DNA from: Thysanoteuthis rhombus
Lineage: Eukaryota; Mollusca; Cephalopoda; Oegopsida; Thysanoteuthidae
Direction of reading: 5' to 3'
Assembly (NCBI GenBank): GCA_963457665.1
Contig: OY735224.1
Coordinates: 40,042,329 to 40,106,328 of the forward strand
DNA: 64,000 nt
Positions 33,636-44,945 of this stretch are shown here, in pieces. Below the pieces are notes generated by a model that did not search any database, was not told the DNA's origin, and was given only the letters and a program-made list of their open reading frames with translations. The position numbers and the translations under genes were made by a program. How positions within the stretch are numbered: position 1 is the stretch's first letter; the number at the start of each line of letters is the position of its first letter.

Positions 33636-33706
33636 ACAACAGAGCCTTACCCCCTTCAGTTTGCATTAGACACAACAGAGCCTTACCCCTTCAGTTTGCA
33701 TTAGAC
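33636..33706 (+). repeat. 36-bp tandem duplication
   Basis: ACAACAGAGCCTTACCCCC(C)TTCAG..GCATTAGAC occurs twice back to back (33636-33671 and 33672-33706) with one base length difference, so it is recent. Confidence 0.9.
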
Positions 33707-33817
33707 TAACAGAAAACGTGACAGCAGCTTTTTATACATGATAATAATACTATATCCTTATCAATAAGGAAACAATATGAAACTACAACTAAATCTATTC
33801 AACTGACTGGATTTCCA

Positions 33818-34143
33818 TTAACCCTTTGAACTCATAAGCTCAACATTTTTACTATTTTTAGAATATTCAACTATAGACTGAAATCCCAATATTTCAGGCA
33901 ATGCACTATTTTACTATAAATAGTAAACCTATTTGATAACAGACATGACAACTCCCACATCCTTACTAACAAATCTACTTGACTTTTGTAGCAAATAAAC
34001 TGTAGAAAAAAATAATGAATAAAACAAAAACATTTCATAAGTCAATGAACAAAACCTTTTAGAACTTTTAGTTTAAGCATTTTCCCTCAGAACCTCAAGT
34101 ACAGGATATCTGAAGGCACAGAGATAAAGATTAAAAAGGTTAA
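33818..34143. mobile_element. TTAA-flanked MITE (piggyBac-like), ~326 bp
   Basis: Left end TTAACCCTTTGAACTC; right end, read from the other strand, TTAACCTTTTTAATC. TTAA target copies occur on both sides, and the CCCTTTGA terminus is typical of piggyBac-like MITEs. The right end is 33 bp from the donor of the recursive-splice exon candidate. Confidence 0.55.
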
Positions 34144-34181
34144 TGCATCCTATATCATCAGGACAATTTAATTTTACTTAC

Positions 34182-34225
34182 AAGACCACCTCAGAGCTTT
34201 GTAGAAATCTTGGAAATGTACTCAC
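34182..34225 (-). promoter_or_regulatory. recursive splice site (ratchet point) with 44-nt RS-exon
   Basis: On the minus strand (the Par-3 sense) the sequence GATTTTTTTTTTCTTCTTTC is followed by CAG and at once by GTGAGTACATTT. The splice junction falls between 34226 and 34225. This is a 3' splice site fused to a 5' splice site, the (Y)nNCAG|GT(A/G)AGT form of known recursive splice sites. Forty-four nucleotides downstream a second strong donor, CTT|GTAAGTAAAAT, completes an RS-exon (frame 1 open: VSTFPRFLQSSEVV). Splicing to the site would recreate a donor at the exon start, so the next 33 kb could be removed in a second step to the CR1 exon. Inclusion of 44 nt would shift the Par-3 frame. 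No other juxtaposed site this strong was found on the minus strand. It could be chance, but the tract, CAG|GTGAGT and second donor together are unlikely. Confidence 0.55.
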
Positions 34226-34599
34226 CTGGAAAGAAGAAAAAAAAAATCAAATGAAAAATAAACAAAGATCTGGAACCAACTTCATTTTTCTACCATAACA
34301 ACATCAATCCTCACCAAATTTAGGAGTTAACTCTTCACTGCTTGTCTGTGCCATCATTTTAAAGTAAACTTATGTGTAAAATTAACATTTCCTTATCGTG
34401 ATTTGAAATCATTACCAACTGATTGTTTGGTGGCTCTCTTACCAACTGAATCAAACTGACAATGCTTATGTATTTACAAATTTATTCATTAACAAAATAC
34501 AAAAGATACATTGAATAATTGTCAGTCAGAATAGAAGTAGGAGTGGAATTTGACCCTCTTGTACATTCAAATATTCTGATAACCCCATCGAGAATAATC

Positions 34600-34800
34600 T
34601 CAACTCTTAAATTCATAAACCACTTGAAATTGATAGGGGAACTCTTCAATGAATAAGATGAAAAATAGTGGAACTCTTCAGTGAATTACCAGAGAATTTC
34701 TTTAAATTCACCAAATTGGTCAAAGGGAGATAATTTCAATTGAGAAAGATTTCCCTTGAAATTGACATCCTATTTTCTTAGTATGTATTCCAGAGGGGCT
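34600..34800 (+). repeat. family F repeat, copy 3
   Basis: CATAAACCACTTGAAATTGA, GGGGAACTCTTCAATGAATA, GTGGAACTCTTCAGTGAATT, GGTCAAAGGGAGATAATTTC, CTTGAAATTGACATCCTATT. The best preserved copy. Confidence 0.7.
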
Positions 34801-36299
34801 TCTTGGATGGTAAATAATAATCAGGGTCTATTCTCTTTGATCATGTATGAATTGTTTGGTTTAATAATCAGCCCATGAAAAACAAACAACATTTGGTGGG
34901 GAAAAAGGATGAAATAACTTGTTTTACAAGTATTGCTGTTAACATTTAAATTTTCTGTTTGACACCATTTTTTCCTTTACATTACTGGAAAAAGAGACTC
35001 TTTCCTTATGGATATAACATATGACATCAAAATGTTATTAACATCAATAATGGGTAGAAAAAATTGAAAAGTTGCGATAATGATGACTTCTTGAAATTAT
35101 CAAAGGTACTTTTAGCTACACCAGGAATACAAAATATACTAACTAGACATGATATGCCCACAAGAATTGAAAATACAAGAGGAAATTGATATAGACACTG
35201 GTATATGGTATCATGAGAGCTGGAAGGATATTGCCTTCCATCAATGATGATTTTAAACTAAATATACCAATCCAATTTCATTGACAAAAGGTAAACTAAC
35301 AAACCTTTAGGCTTCATTTCCCTGAGTAAATATTCTCTATTAACAAAGACACTCAAAAGCAACAGAGTAGTTGCCATGAATAGGAGAGCTTACAAAATAC
35401 TCAGCCAAAAAAACATTCCTCGACTGAAACTTCTCAAGTCTTCAGGTTAGAGTGATGAGCTAATGAGCAAATACTGAAATCTGTGGGAGAGTATGAAACC
35501 TGACCCATTTCTCTGCTGGAGTAATTAAGAGGAAGACTATCAAGCTTAGTGTATCTCCTCTGTTTCTATCCAGAAGTGTAGGATGATCATTACATCATAA
35601 TAAAAGAAGGGACATTGAGCAGTTGATATTGAAAGAATTTTTTCATGGTAATTGAGCAGAAATAAAAAGTGTTATCCACAATGCAGTGCAGTATCCCCAT
35701 AATCTATTGGTCTTCACTGGCAACTCCATGGCTATTGTTTCGGTCAAATAAACACCTGAAATACTTCATTTTCTGACCTTATTAAGAGATTTCAGATAAA
35801 AAGACATTCCAAAAGGAAAAAATTTGACAACTACAGCAAACAAGATTATATCAAAAGAAAATATAATCAGTAACATTTTGCAGTGTCAGTCAGCCAGCAG
35901 CAATAACCATATTACTTAATCACTTAGTCCTCAAATAGAAGAACAAGAATGAAGAGAGGGCATTTCTTTTTGCTGTTCCATCCTTTTATCAACTCAAAAA
36001 TTCATATTAAGGTAATCAAATGTAAGATCAAATAACTTTTGATTAAAGTTACTTCCATTTCACTTTTTGGTATTTTTTTTTAATTACTCTAATTCAATTC
36101 ACAAAATAGTTTGGTTTTTTTTTTGTTTTTTTTACACATTAAAGTGTCTCATAGCGGTTTCAAGCAGTTCATGAATTCAACAGTTGAAAATAATTTTGGA
36201 ACCATTTAAATTTCAAATTTTCAGTTCCTCAAGAGATATAATGAATACAATGACTTGTCATCACAGAGTCAGTAAGTGAACAACCACAGTGTCAAAATT
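34801..36299. other. intronic, no feature recognised
   Basis: AT-rich; no splice-flanked frame or repeat assigned. Confidence 0.5.
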
Positions 36300-36640
36300 T
36301 GAAGACATGTAAAAAAAAAAAATTGTTTTTAAATCCATCAAATAATGAATACAGTTAGAATAAATTCTGATTATGACATGACTGTTTTCCAGTGGAAAAC
36401 ATCTAAATCAGAATGGGAAAAAAAACAATCTAAAAACACCCAATTTCTGGAGAATCTAGATATTACAAAAGGTCAAAATAAGGCCCCAAAAAAGTCAAAG
36501 AAAATTTATTTCTAAAAAAAGAAAAATCTTTTCAGAAGAGGTCTAGTGGAATACTGATGCTAATTTTCAAATCTATAGGCAAAATGGCAAGGCCAGGAGC
36601 ACTGTAACACACAAACACAAGTACATATAAAAAAAAAGGA
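36300..36640 (+). repeat. family E repeat, copy 2
   Basis: GTGGAAAACATCTAAATCAG, GGAGAATCTAGATATTAC, CAGAAGAGGTCTAGTGGAAT, ACTGATGCTAATTTTC, ACACACAAACACAAG. Confidence 0.65.
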
Positions 36641-37694
36641 TAGAATCTTCAATTTCCTACACAATTTTCAGTTCTATAAAAAATATAAAAAATATCAGCA
36701 GGAAATTTTCTAATGATTTCGAGAAAAAAAAAAAAAGTTTCATACATGTACCTGAAATCGTTATTCAGAAAGAACAGTAATTATCAATAAAATGTTTTTC
36801 AAAATTTGATAATCATTCCATTCTAAAAAAAATAGCCGGGTTTCAGATATTACTGAGATTCATAAGTCCAAGCTTTTGATGCTTAACTGTACTTCATAAG
36901 TTTTTTGGTGATTAAACAAATGTAAAAAAACTCAAAATGAAGTAGGTATCTTGTGAATCTGTTATCAATTTAGATTTTTTTTCTTCAGTTTTTTATGGAA
37001 ATTGTTCAACAATTCAATAGAAATTTTAAAAAACAAGACAAAACTCAAAATCAAAAATATTGAACCTCCAAAGTTTTAAAAACAAGTCTGAAGTCAGCCT
37101 ATATTTGCGTTAGTCGGGTCACATGGATTCAAAATATGGATGCCTGTATCAATACAACAAATGCAGTTTTGATTTGTACTATATCACCAACCATGCTATA
37201 TCGGGGAACACCAGTACCAATGTGAGAAATTGGTCCTTGATCTGTACAATTCTTCTTTGTCGACCAACTTATTAAATGAACTAACTTTCTCTAGTTTTTT
37301 TCTTCATAATAGCAGACGACTATCAATCAGCCAATATCAAATGGCCATGAGCCAGTTAGTAGATACAATGCATTAACAACTGGCCATGAGCTAGTTAGAA
37401 TGCAAAATTTTAAAACGCACCTCAGCAAAATCAAATAGCGAAAGAAACATCAGATTCATAGTAGATGGAAGGAATGCCTCATGGAGAGAGTGGTAGTGCT
37501 TTCGTATATTGGTCCATCAGTGACCACAAGCACCAAAAAACCATTCTAATTGGTAACACTACACTAGCAAATAAAAAAAATAGAAGATTAAAAAATATCT
37601 AAATTGGCAACCCTGTTCATATTCTTTTACTAAAACAATATTCACCAGGAAGTTGTTAGCTGACCAGGCATTTTTCTTGAAAAATACATGAACA
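36641..37694. other. intronic, no feature recognised
   Basis: A small direct repeat, GGCCATGAG(C)(C/T)AGTTAG, occurs twice at about 37343-37400. 37080-37330 keeps several CpGs but has no open frame I could assign. Confidence 0.45.
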
Positions 37695-38130
37695 GGTCTG
37701 GTTGGTCACTCAATAGAAACCATCAGGCGATCAACATCTTTTGGCAGCATGCAATGTTAGGGTGATCATTCAAAAAATTGTTGAAAAGGGTCATCAGTGG
37801 ATAAGTTACCTCTCTTGTCTTTTGTTGAGCGGTGATTACAAAAATGTCTGAATCATTTTAAAAAAACAAGCATAAATGCTGCTGGACAAAAGCTAAATGA
37901 CTGATTAAGCATAAAGTTTCATTGCAAAATGAACCCTTCACTAAAAACCTATTTCAGGGGGAAATTTAAAACAAAAAAAGCAAAAACTTTTTTTCTTGGC
38001 ATGATAAGGCATAAATGTCTGAATGATCATCCCTCTTACTTCCCTGGTGCCACCTGTACACATGGTCTAGCAGGCTGGTTATGGATCAATAAAAACTGAA
38101 GAAACCTTTGGCGGTTTTGGTTGATGGTAT
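37695..38130 (+). repeat. family B element, copy 6
   Basis: TCTGGTTGGTCACTCAATAG, AAACCATCAGGCGATC, TTTTGGCAGCATGCAATG, TGAAGAAACC. Confidence 0.7.
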
Positions 38131-38174
38131 CTAACATGGTCTAGGATTTCAAATCATAGAAATTCTGGATGATA

Positions 38175-38442
38175 TTAAACCCATTAACAACAGATGACTT
38201 AAATTTTCATCATTGCAGTTTTTTGTTTGATTGCGAATGACAAATTTCCATCAGCCTCACAATGGCCATTCCGCTTGAAGTTACAGATGACTTTCTCTGC
38301 TTTTTTCTATGTTTCTCTGTCCATAACTTCAAGATATAGATAAAAACTGCTCAGCTTATTTAGCGCCACCCTGTATAATCAAAGTTACCACCACATTTAG
38401 AATATGACAACTGAGCTGCTCCTACCACAGTTAATGGGTTAA
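38175..38442 (-). mobile_element. piggyBac-like MITE P1, complete copy (268 bp)
   Basis: TTAA at both ends (38175-38178 and 38439-38442). Termini are CCCATTAACAACAG and, reversed, CCCATTAACTGTGG. The inner sequence is the reverse complement of the copy at 49156-49374 (TATTCTAAATGTGGTGG, GATTATACAGGGTGG). TTAA targets and CCC ends are piggyBac hallmarks. No ORF, so non-autonomous. Confidence 0.75.
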
Positions 38443-39494
38443 GAATGCAGGTTCTTATTTCAGTGAAAAAGTGGAGAAAAACATCATGAGATAAGTATAA
38501 ATAGGAAAGTAAAATATAGAGCAAGAAAAATAAGGAAGTTAATGCGCAAGAAGGAATTTGGTCACACGCACATACAGAAACACACACAAGCAAACAGACA
38601 CACACAAAGACTAACTGCTAAAGATAGGAATGTTCTGTTCTCCCAAGATTTCTCTCCAATATAGATTCTATCTATGTTCAGCATAAACTCTAACAGGGAA
38701 TCAAGAATGCACACTTGCGTAAGTTCCTTTTCTCACCCCAAGAAACTGAGCACAAAAGAAAATAAAAACCCTCTTAACAGGAACTTGAGATTATAAGAGC
38801 ATCAAACCTAGCATTTTTACATGCACACAAAAATTTATAAAAGGAATTAAATAAGGGTGGTAAGACAGAAAACAAGAGGTGTAAAGAATAGAAACGGTAA
38901 ATCAGAAACCCATTTTAGTATTTCTGAATCCTCAAAGTTCTGAGCAACCCCCTTCCTCCAAAGCAACTTTCAGCCCTTTTCATTCCAGCTGCCTTTACCA
39001 TACTAAAATACTAAAGCCTCCCACTCTCCTGCTGGGTCAACCAGCAGTGTAGGCGTGCAACAAGCACCAGATGTCACTGAGGCTCACATGCAGCTCTCAG
39101 AAAGAAAAGAAAAAAAAAACAAAAAAACAACAAGCAATGGGGAGGTACCCAAATTCAGCATCTGGAAGATGGATAAAGAGAATAGATTTTACATAATCGT
39201 CTATGCAAGACATGCCAGCCAAATTCCACGATGGCTTATCAGCTGCCAGCTAACTTATTCTTTTCTCCCTGCAAATCCCAGACCAACAGACGCCTCTCCA
39301 TGTTCTAACCCCAAACGGATGTCTTACACTTAACTTAGCATCACAGGAAAAGGAATACAATATTCTGATCGTTATCAGTGATAATGTTAACCTAAGTGAA
39401 GAAATGACAGATCCAGTTAGTAAGAGGAAGATGAAGGTCGAAACATTTCACAATAGTAGCAACAAAAGCCATACAGCCATTACTTTGAAATACC
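38443..39494. other. intronic, no feature recognised
   Basis: Short CA-rich patches at about 38565-38610. Open frames lack motifs. Confidence 0.5.
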
Positions 39495-39715
39495 ATATTT
39501 GATAACATTCAAGACTCCACCCCCTATCTTATTTCAGCAGGGAAAATTAAGAAAAAAAGTGCATAATCCTGAATTCCTAACATTTATAAAGTTTCTTTCA
39601 ACTTTCCCAAAAGTTCTGGACGATGTGGGGCTATACAACAAAAGTTATGTTTACCTTTTGAGTCACTTTTTTGAGGAAGAGCGGGAATCTTATATGCCAT
39701 TAAATACATTAGGTC
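39495..39715 (+). repeat. family C interspersed repeat, copy 2
   Basis: Aligns with 4228-4440. An open frame crosses it (FKTPPPILFQQGK and onward), but the homologous copy is not open, so coding is unlikely. Confidence 0.6.
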
Positions 39716-40429
39716 AACAAAAAGTAGAAAAAAATCACAATATAAGCAAAAAAGAAAATTATGTTTATTAGTATTTTTTTCTATTTTTCAATTTACATCT
39801 CCCAAAAAAGTATATATTGCATTTGATACCTCATTACATGAATGGATCAGGAAACCTTGGCAAAGTGGAAAGATCAAAATACAATTCAAAGTAGGAATAA
39901 TAACAATTTCATCAGCCATCTACAATCAGATAATGTTGTGCAATGAGATTTTCATATCTAGATGGCATAATAATGAGTCTACAGCAGTTTAAAAAAAAAA
40001 AAAACTGGTGAAGGAGAATGAAATTATCTTGGGGGTGAATTACTTTACTCAAACATATTTATTTTTTCTATACTCATAGTATTTTCTTTGGTAAACATAC
40101 ACATTGAGAAAACATTGTTTCTAAGAATCTATTTATAAAACTCATTTACTATACTAACTTGACTTGATATCAAGTAGAAAAATTTTAATAATTTTTTTGT
40201 CACTCCTAATATTTTTTTACATTTTTAAGATGTCCAAAATTTTAATGAAAGTTTTAAAAATTGAGTCAATTTACATATTTTGCTCACAACAGAGAAAATC
40301 ATTTATAAAATATTATACACAAGGGACAATATCAGTTGAGTTATTTGACCTAAATAATTGTGTTCAAGTGTGTGAGACCATCACGAAGATTGATCCTTAA
40401 GTGAAAATAGTTTAAAGCACTATTGACAA

Positions 40430-40815
40430 GTCTAGTTAGAAATTGTCATGTGACCATTGTTTTTTGGTAGCCTGCCTTGTTTGGGGGTGATCAATTAAAA
40501 AATTGGAAAAAAGGGTGATCAATGGATAAGTTACTTTGCTTACTTTTTGTTGGACTGTGATTACTAGAAAAAGTCTGATATTTAAAAAAAAAAAAAGACT
40601 AGCATGAGCACTGCCAGACACAAATTAAGCAATAACTTACATTAAAAATGATTGCCCCCCCCCCGCCACTAAAAACCGGGGGGGGGGGCAAAAGAAAAAA
40701 TTTCTAGACATGAGTAAATATTGAAATTTTCAGGCCTCCAGCCTCATTAGTATGGCCTGTATACATGATATATAGCCAGCCAACCCATTTAAAAACAGAA
40801 GAAACCAGTATAGAG
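40430..40815 (+). repeat. family B element, copy 7, with C/G-run palindrome
   Basis: TAGAAATTGTCATGTGACC, TTTTTGGTAGCCTGCC, then about 11 C, CGCCACTAAAAACC and about 11 G (40656-40689), GCCTCCAGCCTCATTAG. The facing C and G runs can fold on each other. Confidence 0.7.
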
Positions 40816-43017
40816 TTAGCAAAAATTTCAAGATCAAAACTTAATTGAGAATTCTATTTTACAATCAGAAAGTTACACCCTTTTCCCTTCTGTAACTAAA
40901 GCTAATCTGTAATTTGGCAGAAAAATTTTGAGAGAGTTGCAGAGAGCAATAAACATTAGTAATAAGACATGCCAGCACCTGTCTATATATATAATTCAAT
41001 TGTGACAGAGCACTGAAAAAAAAAATTGTATTTACATTTGCAACAAAACCTATTTAGACCTGAAAAGAAATTTACTCTCTTTAGTGTTCATGTTTGCAAT
41101 CTTGGTTTTGTTGTTAAGTGAAATTATCAACATTTAGTACATTTGTATTATCAAGTTACACACAAAATGTAAATCCAAGTTATTTCAAGTTGATCTGACC
41201 ACTTATAAGAAAATCAACCAAAATAATTTGTAGATTCACAACATATCTCAACCTGAGAATGTAGTCACTTTATCATACATTCAAATTCGGTATTGTTAGA
41301 TTACACTGCCGTGCAACGCGATTTATGTTCCTGGGAAGTGAGTTATTTTCTGATTGCTTATGCATAAAAAGTATGAAAGTATAAAAAATTAATCCCTTCA
41401 AACTTTGCTTTTGTGACAAGGACAGTGACACTCATATGTAATCGTTTTTTTTACTTTATGCTGCTGAAAATAAGCAAATTAGCCCTTTGTCCAACTGAAA
41501 ATACATGGATTTCAAATTATCATTGTCAAGCAAAATTAGAAGTAAATAATAGCCATCTCCTATATGTTTTAAACATAATCAATCAGAAAATAACTTATTA
41601 CCCAGGAACAAAAAAAAGTGAAAAAGTTGCACAGTGCTGTTGAATAGATAATCTGTATAAGAGTTTTAAGATTTATTAATTTCATACCACTAGATTTAAA
41701 CAATTCACGTTTGGCTCTATACTTAGAGCAAATAAGGGTTGTTAAAGATAAATTATCATTGCAACCAAATGCAGTGATAGTTTTATATCTACAACAAATC
41801 CTACATTCAACACCAGTCTGGTAAGACCCAATGATGCAACTAAGTTCTGGACATAAACAATTAAATGCATAGGTAACGTAATAGGTCGAATAAAATGACT
41901 CACAAGACTAATGCTCTGAATTCTCAACATTTGGCAATCACTTTTACAGTTTCAAAGCAAATGATTCACTTTTACCCGACAAGTGGAAAGTAGTCTTTAC
42001 CTGTTGTATTAGTGTCAACAATAACATACTTGTAATTCTATAGCTACCATTTTTATACTTTCTTACCGGGAACAGAATTTGTCTATCATCGCCGTTGTTA
42101 CACACACTTCCATGCAAAAATAAGTAGAATCATGAATTTCCCATCAAAGTAACTGATCCCTTCAAGTTCTGTTTTAAGGAGATAAACTTCCCTTAGGACA
42201 AAAAAAAACATAATTCAATATTGTTATGCAGTTGAAGTTAATTTCCAGAGAATACAAACAAGAATTTTGGGTTTTTTCCCTGATAGACTGAGTGGAGCAT
42301 AGGATTGCATTGCAATTTTGGTAGCAAGTAGGTTCTATAGAGGGTTGAGTTGCTAGCACCACTTCTTTTGCCATTACTAGGCTAAAGGGCTATGCTATAA
42401 TCCCTTGGCTGGGGAAAGAAGTGGATTCATGCTCTTCCTAAGCGGAAAGTGAATGTAAGCTGCCTCATCCAAAACTCAATTCAATCCTCCATCTTAGTAA
42501 CCACAATGCCACTCCTGATCTCCACAAAAAATTTACATTCTGCCATTTCCTCTAGTTTTATTACTGCTGCTCTTGATCTAATTCTTTAAACAACACTCAA
42601 ACAGAAAGGAAAGACAAATCACTGCAAACCACATTAATCACAAAATTGGAAAATACTCTATAAAATTACAGTTGAGGAAAGTCAGTGTTCCACTCTTTAT
42701 AAGTAGAATTTAGTTTAGATTCAGAAATTCAATTGGAATCCGATCAACTTTTTCGGATTCTCCATTTCCCTGCAACAGTTCCTTCTACCACAACAAAACA
42801 AGTTAAAAATAAATGTAATAATCATTGTATACATTTCAAGTAAGATATCAAGATTGTATATCCACTCGAAAAGTTATAAAAACTCCACTGGGTGCTGTTA
42901 AATTTAGAGAAAGGTGTTCATTGGAACAAGTCTGAAGCACTAGCTAAGGCATTGTTTTATCTAAATAAAGATAAAAGGCAACTTAAGTCCAACCACAGAT
43001 ACATCGCCCAGGAGAGT
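40816..43017. other. intronic, no feature recognised
   Basis: AT-rich. Open frames at 41413-41643, 41742-41930 and 42174-42374 have no recognisable motif. Confidence 0.5.
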
Positions 43018-43290
43018 TCAAAACCCATTAGTCATTATAGTTCAATAGCTCAACTATGAATGACAATTTCCATACATCAGGTCTGTTTCAAATTCTCCGG
43101 ACAGGGAAGGTGAGAAAGAGAAAGTAAAAGAACAAGCCCTTGCTGGGTTGAACTAATGACAGTGGAGAAAATGTAATGGATGACATTTGTCCTCTTTCAA
43201 AAGGCAAGGAAGTTGTATGTACAATATAGAAGTTTAGGTTAATATATATGTTATCGTAGTATATTCACCCATTAGAGATCGAGTAGACAC
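43018..43290 (-). mobile_element. piggyBac-like MITE P1 relative, partial copy
   Basis: TTCAAAACCCATTAGTC, CTATGAATGACAATTTCC, then CTCCGGACAGGGAAGG, TAATGGATGACATTTGTCC, AAAGGCAAGGAAG, shared with 14319-14600. Confidence 0.55.
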
Positions 43291-43544
43291 ATGACCATGG
43301 AGAGAAAGAGAGCCTAGGAAGACTATTAAAAGATAATAAAAAAAACCAGGATGTTACGAAGACTCTCTAGTTAGCTTTTTCAAAGTGAGAAGATGAGGGA
43401 AAAGTTTCAAGAGAGTAAATTTTTTAATCAAGATAATAAGAGTAAATAGGGAAGTTGATAGAAAGTTTTTTTCGGAAGAAACAAATAGATTAGAGCATTT
43501 CTCCTTTCAAGATAAGGAATTAGAAAGTCAACCAAAATTGTCAA

Positions 43545-43915
43545 CATATGTTTCTTCAGTTTTTAAGTTTGGCTGGCTATATATATAGGTATTATGCATA
43601 CAGGCCATCCCAATGGAGCTAGAGGGTTGAAAATTCCAACACTCACACAATGTCTACAAAAAAGGGGGGGGGACAAAATACCCTCCAAAATGGGTTTTTA
43701 CTAGGGGTTCAATTTGCAATCCAAATTCATTCTTAACTGATCCCATAGTTTGTGTCCACACTTATTTTTTGAAAATTCAGATTTTAGTACTCGCTGCGTA
43801 ATGGACAAAAAGATCACTCCTTTTATCAATTGTTAATTGATCTCAACACAGCATGCTACCAGAAGACAGTCACATGACGGTTTCTATTGATGACTAACTA
43901 GACCAGTGTGTTTTT
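43545..43915 (-). repeat. family B element, copy 8 (minus)
   Basis: In plus reading: GTTTCTTCAGTTTTTAAGTT, AATGGAGCTAGAGGGTTGAA, a run of nine G, TCAATTTGCAATCC, GCATGCTACCAGAAGACAG, GTCACATGACGGTTTC. Confidence 0.75.
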
Positions 43916-44679
43916 CCTCCTTTCAGCTAGATACATTATTCATAGCTTAATGCTGATGACATGAAGGGTATCAAATCTAATCTTGAAATTATAGACAGTA
44001 ATCTCAAGAACTATATCCCTTCTGAGTCATCACTGAACTAACCTTTTTCTCATAGGCATCACTTCAATTTCTGGGAGGATGGGCAGTTATTACATAGGAG
44101 GTTACTACTTAGGTCCCTCAATTTAAATGATTGTTTCCAAAAGGAGGAGCAGTGTCACAAACTATGTACCTACAGCAAACATCCAAAAGGTGTAGCAGAA
44201 GAGATCAAAAGGGCTTGTTGATGTTAAATCTGAGTGGCGTTCAATAGTTGAACTACTCTTCATAACTATAGCATATCCTTTCTGGAAGAAGGGCCAGAAA
44301 CAAAGATTGTATGTATAATATCTCATGTATGTGGAAAGTATATAAGGGAGGAAACCCGTCATCCTCTGGTACTTGTAAAACCTGCAGCAGGTTAGCTGGA
44401 GAGTAAGATGGGCACTGCCAAGTAACCCCATAGTCCCAAATAATGCCATAAAGAACCCATCTGAAGATCTATGAGTTTATAGGACTTTTTTTTATGTATC
44501 AATATATTTACATACTTGTAATACTAATCACACAGTTAACTGAAAAAGTAATAGCCACTCTTAGTTATCAATCTCTGTTCAACTGTTGTAAAATGGATAC
44601 TGTTATAATTATTACTTACAAAAAGTACTAACTGTAATTTGTGAAACTCGATTGCTTTAATTCATATTCATGCAATACA
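43916..44679. other. intronic, no feature recognised
   Basis: An open frame on the minus strand (44162-44449) has no recognisable domain. Confidence 0.5.
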
Positions 44680-44945
44680 ATGCATATTCTGGAGGAAATT
44701 AGCAAGCCACAGCTGAAGTCAAGGGAGATAATTCATAGAAACAATGAATCTGTGACCTGTAATTTAAGATTTTTCTTGGATTTCCCAAGAGCTGATAACC
44801 CCCAAAACTTCAAACTCAACGCTGCACATCCTTGTGTGCTGACTAATATATTTGGCAAAAGTCAATTTCATAAACAGGCCAGTTGTCGAGTAATTGCAGT
44901 GCACACATATGTACACACTAATTTCTTCAGTCGTAGATAGATAAC
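44680..44945 (+). repeat. family D repeat, longest copy
   Basis: CAAGGGAGATAATTCATAG, TTCAAACTCAACGCTGCAC, TTGGCAAAAGTCAATTTC, AGGCCAGTTGTCGAGTAATT, GCAGTGCACACATATG, TTTCTTCAGTCGTAGATAGA. The GTCGAGTAAT core keeps a CpG. The ORFs at 44641-44940 and 44764-45006 are by-products of this repeat. Confidence 0.7.

Noticed and set aside
33648-33690. Two minus-strand GGG|GTAAGG donors
   Set aside because: They are the two copies of a recent 36-bp tandem duplication without an exon before them.
36740-36775. Minus-strand TTTCAG|GTACATG as a second ratchet point
   Set aside because: Pyrimidine tract is interrupted and GTACAT is a poor donor.
39499-39771. 90-codon ORF (FKTPPPILFQQGK...)
   Set aside because: Overlaps repeat family C; the homologous copy at 4.2-4.4 kb is not open in this frame.
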